Shown here: positions 55,943 through 64,000 of the stretch, in pieces
Numbering within the stretch: position 1 is the stretch's first letter
How the letters are laid out: the number at the start of each line of letters is the position of its first letter
Source: Balamuthia mandrillaris
Lineage: Eukaryota > Discosea > Longamoebia > Balamuthiidae
DNA: 64,000 nucleotides
Direction: 5' to 3'
Assembly: GCA_031835245.1 (NCBI GenBank)
Contig: JAVKOQ010000199.1
Location: forward strand, 1-64,000
Made by a program: the position numbers and the translations under genes
The notes under the pieces: generated by a model
Databases searched by the model: none
What the model saw: the letters and a program-made list of their open reading frames with translations, nothing else
What the model was told of the DNA's origin: nothing

Positions 55943-56919
55943 TTACCACCAAACGACTTCAAGTGTGCCAGCGGAACCCGACTCATCACCATCAGCATAA
56001 AAGCTGTTGCTGACCTCAAAAGAAGAAATAGACACGTAGTCATTTTGCTTGAATAGTTCTCCTCCGGCGTTCCATTCTTCTGCAAGAGCCATTACGGCCT
56101 CTTCTCCTTGTTTTTGTTTTTGTTTTTGTTAGTTCGTGAACAATAGGTTTAAAGAAGCACAGAGAACAACAAACCTGAGTCTCCATTCTCGTTATCCAGG
56201 ACCCAGACCTGATACCTGTTGGAATGGGAAAAAAGCCAGGCCACCCAGATACAACCGTAGAAGTTCCCCTTGCCAAGAGCCTTGATGATGCTGGCCAACC
56301 CCCTAGGGACATTGTCGTATGGAGCGGCGTTGGTGATAGTGACTCGAGGCAGTCTTGTGATGAGGTTGCGGACGGGCTCTTCGATCACCTCGAACATCGC
56401 CGTCAGCCCGCTGAAATGTAAGTCAGCAACGAGGTGGTCGAAGATGGCTTTTTGCAAGAACAACAGGTGTTCAGAGAGCTCCAGAACGGAAACTATAAGG
56501 TACATGCGGGAGTCGAGGGAAAAAGTGTCGTTGCCGAAGAGCGGCAATGGAAAGACGTCAAAGGAGAGCCTCAAGCTCAGGTTCCCCGCAGTTACTTCTG
56601 AATTTCTCAGATGCTCTATGGTCATCGAGACGTTGATAAGATATGACGCATACAACGACCCTGAGGTGCCCACAGTGAAGCCTTGCCATTGCAGCACCTC
56701 TGTCCGGTAAGAGCCTCTTCTCACGCTCACTTCTTCTACGTCGTTCACCAGCGCACAAACAAAGTCTTCCGTTTGTTCCTCAATGCTTCTTTTGCGAAGC
56801 TCGAAATGCTTCTCGTCAAACCATGAAAGTAGGTCTGGCGAGGCATCATTTCGCGGAAGGGAGGAAGCAGCAGGCCACAGGGAGAATAACACTACCAAGA
56901 AGAAAGCAGACCAGGCCAT
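55943..56919 (-). CDS. secreted protein of an unrecognised family, member A
   Basis: Two exons, 56919-56175 and 56106-55943; 302 residues. A signal peptide is at residues 1 to about 20 (MAWSAFFLVVLFSLWPAA). It shares with members B, C and D: a beta-rich-looking body without Cys pattern, the motif VRNLITRLPRVTITNA, the motif YQVWVLDNENGDSG just before the intron, an intron in phase 1 in the Gly codon, and a C-terminus of hydrophobic aromatic residues (EVVWW). It is the most divergent of the four and has more N-glycosylation sites (NVS, NLS, NDT). No known domain is recognised. Location outside the cell or in a vacuole is inferred from the signal peptide. A GA run at 55746-55855 lies beyond the stop. 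Confidence 0.72.
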
Positions 56920-57695
56920 TCAAATGTTGCAACAGAAGAAGGTATTAAGAAAATGGTGTTGTGAGGAGGTAAGAGAGAATGACTCACTCATCCAAACCGA
57001 CTTAAAGACGACTGACATTCTTGAATTTTTTGAAGATAAACGACACAAGGATGAAAACGCGAGAAAGAATGGCCACGTCATGGTAAAGGTGACAGAGATA
57101 ACAAGCAAAGAAGAGAGAGGAGAGAGACGGCGAAAGAGAGAAGTGAACAGATGAGAACGATGACACACTTGCGCACTCTCATGCACGCTCCGGCCTAATT
57201 CCGTCCTGCATTCAATGCCTGAATGCCGTTTAGGTCTTGGCATGACAGCACGACGTTATTCTCCGGACCCCTAATCTGTCTTCCTCTCAGGCCCAGTTGT
57301 CTGTAGACAGGACATTAGCCGCCCACACGCAGGGGGAAAAACAACGAGAATGAGCCGGTGAACAAGTCCTCCAGCCGTATTACAATGAAATCCACCTGCC
57401 ACCTGAAGTGACTTGTAGTCTACTATCCACCTGCGCAGCATAAAACCTGCGAAGTTTTTTCCTTTTCCACAAGGCAACTTAAGTTCGGCCAATGAAGACT
57501 CTCCGGTGTTATAGCAATTAATCTCAGGTACTACGGGTGGCCAACCAATATTTGGTTATCGGGAGAATGTTGCACGGAGATGCTGGAAATGCCCGGCAAG
57601 AGCTGCTCTCTTTTTAAAGCGGCGCACTGCTTGCTCTTTTTGTTTTTGTTATCGCCTCACTCAACAAACTCCTTCCTCCTCTTACAAACACAACA
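56920..57695. promoter_or_regulatory. 776-bp divergent promoter region between secreted-family members A and B
   Basis: No supported gene. A frame at 57271-57492 (minus) has ordinary composition but no start context or homology that I can see. A T-rich TTTTTAAAG element at about 57609-57617 lies about 80 bp upstream of member B's ATG and could be a TATA-like box. Confidence 0.4.
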
Positions 57696-58835
57696 ATGCA
57701 CGCCAAGTCCGCTTTGGTTCTTTTGGGTCTCCTCTTGGTGGCCGCGTTCGCCCCTCAACAAGCCCATGCCGGCGTGAACCTCGATGCCTTGCTCGAGGGC
57801 AAGCTCCAGCTCGATGGCAACCTTGACGCCATCAACACCAAGTTGCAGGCCGGCTTCGCCGCCACCCTCGGAGCTCCCATTGAGTTTTCCGTCGCCCTCA
57901 CCGACGTCTCCATCACCATTGACACCAGCGCCTTTGAGGCCGGAACCATAACCTGGGAGGCCAGCGTGTTGACCGACGAAGGTTTATTTGAAGGAAGCAT
58001 CACCGCCTCTGGCATTTCTCTCGGAGTGGAAGTGGTCGTTGACGAGGAGGACACCTACACAGGCAGCGTCACTGCCACTTTCAGCTTTGTGGCTACCTTA
58101 GCCGCTAGCTTCGAGGGAGCCTCCCCGGTTTTCAGCTTTGACGGTATCTCCGTCACTGTTTCCGACTTGGTGATCGATGTCGACGGGCTTTCTTCCACTA
58201 TCACCAACTTTGCCGCTGGAACTGTGACCGACTTTGTCGAGGAGGCCCTCTCCTCTGCCTCTGACTCTCTGACCGAGTTTGGCAACTCTCTCTTGGCCGT
58301 TGTGAACGACGGTCTTCACGACATTGTCGGCGACCTTCCTCGCGTGTCCATCGAGATTGACGATGAGTTGTTGGATGGCCCTGCTGCTGCCGTGGCTGCT
58401 ATTGTATCTTTGCTTTCCGAGCTCGACATCGGTGACTTTGCCGACGGCATCTTCTTCGCTAACGTCAACTTCGACTCTGGCGTGGTCATTGACTTCTGGA
58501 TTCTTGACAACGAAGACGGCGTTTCCGGTTTGGCCTCTCCTTTACTTCTCCCTCCCTTTCTTTGTGTATTTGTTTCCTGATTTTTTTTTTTTTGGTTGTT
58601 TCGTGCGGTAGGCGCCGACGCCGTCCTTGCTTTGGCTGCCGCTTACGAGTCCGACCCCGAGGCCTTTAGCGCGGCCGGCGTGAAGTCCTTCGATGTCAAA
58701 GAGAGCACTGATGGAGCTGATGGAGCTGATGGAAGCGAGGATGGTGTTGAGGATGGCTCCGAAGACGGTGAGGATGGCAGCGAGGATGGCGGCGACGGCT
58801 CCAGCGCCTCTCGTCTTGCTGCTCTGTTGTTCTAA
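57696..58835 (+). CDS. secreted protein of an unrecognised family, member B
   Basis: Two exons, 57696-58527 and 58612-58835; 351 residues. The signal peptide ends near AHAGV (about residue 26). The body has alternating hydrophobic and acidic stretches (FEGSITASGISLGVEVVVD) without Cys. Shared motifs: GLHDIVGDLPRVSIEIDD, a stretch ending FADGIFFANVNFDSG, and FWILDNEDGVSG at the exon junction. The C-terminal part has YESDPEAFSAAGVKSFDV, then an acidic Gly/Asp/Ser/Glu repeat (DGADGADGSEDG style), ending RLAALLF. Protein chemistry suggests a soluble acidic secreted protein. Strong C-ending codon bias compared with neighbours suggests high expression. No known domain recognised. Confidence 0.8.
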
Positions 58836-59246
58836 ACAGAGCCCTCTTGCATCCGCATGTTTGCGTCTCATCAAATGTGCTTTAGTTTATCAAGAAAACT
58901 GAAACTTCTTTAAAACGTTAATGCTTGCTTCTCTCTCTCTCTCTCTCTCTCTCTTCTCATTCCTTTTTCTCGTCTCCAGAGCATCATGTCGTCCTGAAAA
59001 TTACATTTCTTCTAATTTCCAATGGAAGGAATGTGAGGCTGGTGGGCATCGAACGCGAGCGCAGCAAGCGATAATTTGTGTCGACATGCTTAGATGGTCT
59101 GTCTCTCTTCTCCTCTCTCTTGGAGAAAATAGGAAGAGAGAGAGAGAGAGAAAGGAGAGAGAGAAGGAAGAGGAAGCGGAAGGGCATTGCTACAGAACAA
59201 GATAAGTGTTTATTTTGTTAATGTTGTTTAATGGCGGTTGGTTACT
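58836..59246. other. 411-bp stretch between convergent secreted-family members B and C
   Basis: CT run at about 58929-58955, GA run at about 59136-59163 and TGTCGACA at 59079-59086. Unlike most copies, this palindrome is not upstream of a gene. No gene is seen. Confidence 0.55.
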
Positions 59247-60322
59247 TTAGAACCAGAAGGGAGCCAAAGCAGCGGCATCAGAGCCGTCAATGCTGGCGGT
59301 GACCTTGAGGCCAGCAACCTCAAGACCGACCTCAGCGAACAGATCACTGTCCTCATCGTAAGCGGCCTCCAAAGCGGCAGCAGCATCAGCTCCTGATGGA
59401 GAGTCAAAAAAAAAGAAGAAGAGTGAGATGGAGTTCTTAAGAAGAATGAGAAGCAGGAGAGAAGGAAGGAAACAAAAAGAAAGAGCAACGAACCGGAAAC
59501 CCCATCCTCGTCGTTGTCAATGGTCCAGAAGTCCACGTCCACTCTGCCATTGCCAGCGTTGGTGACGCCACCGATCATGATGCCACTCTCAAAGTCGCCC
59601 AGGTCGAGGTTGCCGTAGAGCTGCACGATGGCCTGCACGAATTCCTTCCTGTCCTTCTCAAAGTCGTTGACGGAGCCCTTCACGGTGACGGTGACGCGGG
59701 GCAAGGCCTCGAAGATATCGCGCAGAGGGGCCTCCACGACGGCCACCACCGAGGCGCCGAACTGGGTGACGGCGGAGGAGGCAGCCTTGAAGACGCCCTG
59801 CAGGGTGACCTTCACGGCTCCGTCCAAGGCGGCAGTGACCAGCTGGTTCACTCCGGTGATCTCAATGTCGAGGTCCTCGACGGAGAGCTCCAAGTTCTCC
59901 ACGGCAAAGGCCACGCGGCCATCCTTCACGGAGGCGGAGACGGAGGAGAGGAACCTGAGGCTGGTGGTGATGGAGCCCTCGATGGTCTGGTCGTTGATGC
60001 TGAGGAAGACGCCCAGGGAGAGGCCGTTCACGAGGAGGCTGCTCTCAAAGTGTCCGTCGTCGGTGAGGCGGTCGCTCTCCCACTCGATGGTGCCGTCCGA
60101 GAAGGCGTTGGTGTCAAAGCCGAAGCTCACGGAGAGGAGAGGGACGTCGAGGTCGATGGAAGCGCCGTCCAAGGAGGCGGCAAAGGCGCCCTTCAGCTTG
60201 GCGTTGATGTCAGCGACGTGGGAGTTGACGTCGATGTTGCCCTCCAGCTTGGCGCCGATGTCGATGTGAGCGTTCACCACCAGGAGGAAGCCCAACAGCA
60301 GAAGCACGGTCTTGCCCAACAT
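59247..60322 (-). CDS. secreted protein of an unrecognised family, member C
   Basis: Two exons, 60322-59494 and 59392-59247; 324 residues. The signal peptide is residues 1 to about 18 (MLGKTVLLLLGFLLVVNA). The N-terminus of the mature protein has AKLEGNIDVNSHVADINAKL, closely parallel to member D. Shared motifs: APLRDIFEALPRVTVTVKG, GIMIGGVTNAG, and FWTIDNDEDGVSG at the exon junction. The second exon reads EAAYDEDSDLFAEVGLEVAGLKV and ends LAPFWF. The intron sits at the same position and phase as in A and B. Codons are strongly G/C-ending, as in B and D. No known domain recognised. Confidence 0.8.
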
Positions 60323-61208
60323 TTCTCTGTGTGTTGTTGTTTGTGTTTGTGTTTGTGTTTGTAAAGAAGAAGAAGTAAACTCGAAAAGAAAAGGTGGCTT
60401 TTATTTGTTTGCCAAACGAGAGGGCCGCATGAGCTATATGAATTGCGAACCCGAAAAGCCAGTCGAGGGCTGCATTACTTGAAAGAAAACTTTTGGTTTC
60501 GTCCACTCCTATAAAGATCCGCCCAATTCATTACAGGAAGGAGGTCTCATTTGTTGGCCCAAAGAGCGACAACATATGGGCTTGTGCCGAACCAAACGTG
60601 ATCGGCTAAATCACTAAAACAAGAGGAGGCGTAGGGTAAGTTGCTTGGTGATGGTAGCGTTAGAACGGGGGAAGAGAAGAAAGGTATTGTTTCGGGTTTG
60701 TCTTCTCTCTCTCGTGGGACTGCGTTCTCTCGTTCCAAGCGGAAGTTTTTCTATTTGCTGTAAACTCCTTCCAAACAAGGTCACCACAGACGCCCGAAAG
60801 AAGGTTAGAGAAAGAGCCGGAGGGGAGGGAGAACTGGAAAGCAAAGACAGAAAGGCAGTAGAAAAAGCTCAAGCATGGGTAGAAAAGATATTGCTTTAGT
60901 TTTCATTCTCCATTCAAGTGATAGAAAACCCAAAGCAAACCCAGAGACTCCTCTTTGCTGCTTTGGTTGATGCTTTCTTATCTTAAACCTTATTTTGTTC
61001 CTTATCTTGGTTTCTTTCTTAGGTTGTCTGATGCGAGTTCTTATCTCTTTCCTTTGTCCTGTCTTTCTTTCTTTCTTGTCGTTTCTTTCTTTCTTTCTTT
61101 CTTTCTTTCTTGTATAGGTAATGAATAAAAAAACAACCACAGAGTAATTCTTTCAAGTGTTCATTTTGTTATTAGTTAGACAAGTCTCTCCAAATAAAGG
61201 AGAGCTTT
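60323..61208. other. 886-bp region upstream of secreted-family member C and after member D
   Basis: A GTTTGT repeat at about 60336-60361 precedes member C on the minus strand, and TTTCTTTC units lie at about 61063-61110. A TTTATAG element on the minus strand near 60509-60515 is a weak TATA candidate. No supported gene. Confidence 0.5.
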
Positions 61209-62198
61209 TTAGAAGAAGACGGAGGCCACACGCGCAGCAGCAGAGTCACCATCACCATCAGCATCAATGCTGCCGTTCACCTTGAAGGACTTGACATTAA
61301 CGCCAGCCTCAGCGAAGACCTCAGCGTCGGCCTCGTAGGCGGATTGGAGTTCGCTGGAAGCTTCCTCGCCAGTGACGTCGTCCTCGTTGTCAAGAATCCA
61401 GAAGTCAAAGTCGACCTCTCCCTTAGCGCCAGCAGAGTAGTCACCAATCAAGATACCGTTGGCAAATGCTCCAATCTCGAGGTCAGCGAGCACTTGCACG
61501 AAGGCAGATACGATGGCCTCGCGGTCCTCCTCGAACTCCTTCACAGTGGACTCGATGGTAACGGTCACGCGGGGGATGGCGTCAAAGACGTCACGAAGAG
61601 GGGCCTCCACAACAACAACGAGAGAGTTGCCAAACTCAACGATGGCTTCAGTGGCAACCTCCAAAGCGGCGTTGATCGAAGCCTCGAGGGAGCCCTCCAA
61701 AGCTGCGGCGATGGTGGCGCCAAGACCAGAAGCATCCAAGCTGAGCTCCTCAATGGAGACGACGGCATGTTCGAGAGAGAAGGAGACAGAGTCGTCCTCG
61801 AAGGTAGCCGCAGCTCTAGCGGAGGCCACAAGACTGAAGGAGACGGAGCCCTCGATGGGTTCGTCGTTGAGAGTGACAGTCAAAGCAAGGGAAAGGTCGT
61901 TCACACGGAAGGTGCCCTCAAAGAAGCCATCATCGGTGAGTTCGCTGGCCTCAAACTCAACGGTCGGTTCGTCCAAAGCGTTAGTATCGAAAGAGATGAT
62001 GAGGTCGGAGGTAAGAACGGAGATCTCGATGTCCTCGCCGAGAGAGACGGAGAAGAGGGACTGCAGCTTGGCGGTGATGTCAGCAATGCTGCTGCTCACA
62101 TCAACGCTGCCGCTCAGCTTGGCGTTGACGTTAGAGGCGGCGTAGGCTTGGGAGACCAAAAGGAAGCCCAACAAGAGGAGAATAGCCTTTCCGTACAT
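61209..62198 (-). CDS. secreted protein of an unrecognised family, member D (intronless)
   Basis: A single exon of 329 residues. The signal peptide is residues 1 to about 20 (MYGKAILLLLGFLLVSQAYA). The mature N-terminus has AKLSGSVDVSSSIADITAKL, matching member C. Shared motifs: APLRDVFDAIPRVTVTIES, GAFANGILIGDYSAG, FWILDNEDDVTG, then without an intron EEASSELQSAYEADAEVFAEAG, ending ARVASVFF. The place where A, B and C have an intron is coding here, so D has lost it. In-frame ATG codons further upstream would remove the signal peptide from the N-terminus, and the TATA box at 62273-62280 fits the ATG at 62198. No known domain recognised. Confidence 0.85.
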   Translation of the reverse strand: MYGKAILLLLGFLLVSQAYAASNVNAKLSGSVDVSSSIADITAKLQSLFSVSLGEDIEISVLTSDLIISFDTNALDEPTVEFEASELTDDGFFEGTFRVNDLSLALTVTLNDEPIEGSVSFSLVASARAAATFEDDSVSFSLEHAVVSIEELSLDASGLGATIAAALEGSLEASINAALEVATEAIVEFGNSLVVVVEAPLRDVFDAIPRVTVTIESTVKEFEEDREAIVSAFVQVLADLEIGAFANGILIGDYSAGAKGEVDFDFWILDNEDDVTGEEASSELQSAYEADAEVFAEAGVNVKSFKVNGSIDADGDGDSAAARVASVFF

Positions 62199-62272
62199 TG
62201 TGTTATTGTTTGTGTTGTGTAATGTTTTTGTGTTGTGTTGTGAAGTGAGAGAAAAGAATGGCAGCGGCAGTC

Positions 62273-62280
62273 TTTTTATA
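62273..62280 (-). promoter_or_regulatory. TATA box of secreted-family member D
   Basis: TATAAAAA on the minus strand, 75 bp upstream of the ATG at 62198. It is the best TATA box seen in the window. This fits the strong codon bias of the gene and suggests high expression. Confidence 0.6.
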
Positions 62281-63283
62281 CCCGGTTGGGTCAAGTGTTC
62301 ATTACTTGAACGCAAAATGTGGAGTCCTATCACACGACAACAAATTGCAACCATTTCTGCCTCACCTGACTAATTCTGGCTTGACTTTTCCAGGCCGTGC
62401 CTGCTATTGGCTGCAAGTTTATATTACGGAAAAATTTGTCCAATAGGAAAAATGGCACCAGGAATTTTGATAATTAAAATAGCCTAAATTGACTTGTTTG
62501 CATTTAATTCACCTTTTATGGTTTTCCCGCGATGTTCCGCCGTTCTCTTCGGCAACTTTGAAAATCCACCGAAACAGACTGCAGCCAATATCAGTTTGCC
62601 TGCGTTGCCCATTCTTCAGTCAAAAGGGAAATAATTCTTGGTGCATGGATCCGCATCCTCCTCATTTAGTAAAGCAATTTACCGCTGCTTTAACCTGCTC
62701 TGGTTGCCAGTTGGGAACAAAATCTTCGTCATGGAACTTGCTGTTCTCTCCGTCCTTTTCGCCGCGGACACCTCTCGTTACTGCTTCCTTTGTGACCGTG
62801 CTACTTCTCAATTCTCTTTTCCTTAGTTCACACTGCCTTAATGCAGTCCGCCTCATGCTGGTCCAGTTTTTGATTTCTTTCGTTGGTTGTCTTTCCGCAC
62901 ACACAAACCTCATCTTTCGCGTTGCTGTTTCGCCTCACGACAACGGTTGCCGATGGAATAGAACAGAAGCTCTGGATTATGAACGCGATATAGGACCCAG
63001 CACCAAGAGCTCTGGTTCACCCATTGGTCCTTTCCATTCCTGACCACGTCCCACTGTTGTGCAGGTGTCCACAACCTCTCGACGCGTCACGTTTACCTCT
63101 CATATGGGAAAAGAAAGGTGGATTTGAATCATGTCGTCGTGAACCCATAAAATAATTCCTAGAAAAAATTAGAATAAAAAAAAGGCGGGAAAAAAAACAA
63201 AGCGAAACAAAAAAAAAGTAGCAAGAAGAACGGGAGGGGAAAGCACCGTCGACGTAGCGGCAAAAAAAAAAAAAAAAAAAAAA
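62281..63283. other. 1-kb region between secreted-family member D and the cohesin SA gene
   Basis: No supported gene. A plus-strand frame at about 62489-63043 and a minus-strand frame at 62662-62913 are open and not low-complexity, but they overlap each other, have no splice or start context, and match nothing I know. GTCGAC lies at about 63248-63253, 31 bp upstream of the ATG, followed by a 23-bp A run up to the ATG. Confidence 0.5.
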
Positions 63284-63847
63284 ATGGGAAGAAAGAGAAA
63301 CAGCCCAGAGAAGGACGCGTAAATATTTCATGCATCACACTATCCTCTTCCTTTCCTCTCTCTTACTTCCTTTTTGATTTTTCAAATTCCTTTTTATTAT
63401 GTTTTTTTTTTGTGGATTTTTTAATTTTTTTAAAAAAACAAAAGGGATGTAGAAGAAGAGGAAAGGTCCAGCGAGGAACCAGAAAGCGAAGAGGAGCCAG
63501 TGCGTAAGAGAGGAAAGAAAGCATTGGACGAGGAGGAGGAATGGGGAGGTGGCAAAGGAAGAAAACAGAAATCTAGCGGCGCCAAAAAAACGGCCTCCAA
63601 AAAGACTGCTACCGCCAAGAAGACCAAAGCGGCAGGGAAGAAGAAAGCAGCTCCCAAACAACAAAAAAAGAAGGCAGGCGCCGCCAGCGAAGAAGATGAG
63701 GGAGAGCCGAGCGAGGATGACGGTTCTCTCTTCTCTTTGGTCAAGAAACGAACCGCAATGAAAATGACCGTTGCCGATTGGATTTCTCGCTACGAGGAAA
63801 ACCAAGAGGAAGCGGTCTTGGAATTGATTAATTTCTTATTCAGGGTG

Positions 63848-63892
<45 letters not shown>

Positions 63893-64000
63893 TTCATTTT
63901 TTATTTTGTTTTTCTCACTATCTCTACACGTTTTGACCACTACACGTAGTCTGCCGGCTACGCTTCTAACGTGACGGACAGCGCTATGGATGCGACAGAA
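63284..64000 (+). CDS. cohesin subunit SA/STAG (SCC3) homologue, 5' end only
   Basis: Part of the cohesin ring complex that holds sister chromatids; it binds SCC1/RAD21 and DNA. Three exons are seen: 63284-63318, 63445-63844, 63950 to the edge. The N-terminus MGRKRNSPEKDADVEEEERS is acidic and then basic (Lys/Ala-rich AT-hook-like stretch with GRKQKSSGAKKTASKK). The STAG domain begins SLFSLVKKRTAMKMTVADWI SRYEENQEEAVLELINFLFR, then SAGYASNVTDSAMDATE, which matches the start of the conserved STAG region (DWI, LLDLINFFI, SSG). Joining exons 1 and 2 (GC|G) keeps frame. Intron 2 has a CT run on the sense strand. The rest of the gene lies beyond the window. Confidence 0.85.
63849..63890 (+). repeat. 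CT microsatellite in cohesin SA intron 2
   Basis: About 19 CT units just after the 5' splice site at 63845, on the sense strand. Confidence 0.95.

Noticed and set aside
57271-57492. Minus-strand frame of 73 codons upstream of secreted member B
   Set aside because: No signal peptide, no family motif, no splice context; treated as intergenic.
62489-63043. Plus-strand frame of 184 codons
   Set aside because: No start context, no homology that I can see, overlapped by another frame on the other strand; ordinary intergenic composition.

Overview
The window is nuclear DNA from a protist. The genes are rich in introns, all of which fit GT-AG, and the introns are short apart from expanded microsatellites. 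Neighbouring genes lie 100 to 900 bp apart in no operon-like order. A myosin with a DIL tail, ankyrin proteins with an F-box-like N-terminus, an F-box/TPR protein and a PH-SAM-LRR protein suggest an amoebozoan, possibly a free-living centramoebid such as a Balamuthia or Acanthamoeba relative. The lineage is an inference from gene content; no marker gene fixes it. I saw no rRNA, tRNA, CRISPR array or intact transposon.

Layout, left to right. The 3' part of an F-box gene runs off the left edge (-). Then come an apyrase of the CANT1 type (+, 1457-3827), an F-box/TPR-like protein (-, 3931-6623), a Clu-domain/TPR protein (-, 7068-12830), an aldo/keto reductase (+, 13252-15122), an octopine-dehydrogenase-family enzyme (-, 15322-17408), a peroxisomal acyl-CoA oxidase (+, 17818-20687), an unrecognised coiled-coil protein (-, 20814-22192), two tandem ankyrin paralogues, the second frameshifted (-, 22385-25000), and a class V/XI-like myosin with 17 exons (-, 25179-32283). 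These are followed by an amidohydrolase (-, 33145-34788), a DEDD 3'-5' exonuclease (-, 35065-36665), an SH3BGRL-like thioredoxin-fold protein (+, 37242-38174), a small type I membrane protein (+, 38569-39077), a PH-SAM-LRR protein (-, 39512-44716), the CAF1/CNOT7 deadenylase (-, 45279-46387), a mitochondrial-carrier-like protein (+, 47056-48137), and a peroxisomal short-chain dehydrogenase with a PTS1 (-, 48573-50079).

From 50.1 to 54.0 kb lies a gene-poor stretch with a purine satellite of more than 2 kb. It is followed by a broken kinase-like gene (+, 54044-55558). The right quarter holds a cluster of four related, probably secreted proteins that I do not recognise as any named family (55943-62198). 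The 5' end of a cohesin SA/STAG gene (+, 63284 to the edge) closes the window.

Functional links are few. The acyl-CoA oxidase and the short-chain dehydrogenase both point to peroxisomal beta-oxidation. The CAF1 protein and the DEDD exonuclease are both nucleases. Otherwise the genes look independent. Four non-coding patterns stand out: (CT)n-type microsatellites inside introns nearly always lie on the sense strand of the gene; the palindrome TGTCGACA is over-represented, mostly between genes; the CRE-like palindrome TGACGTCA lies upstream of three genes; and a run of TATCGACA-like motifs lies upstream of the second ankyrin gene. All exon limits are read by eye. Each multi-exon model conserves reading frame and keeps GT-AG borders, but no transcript evidence was available.
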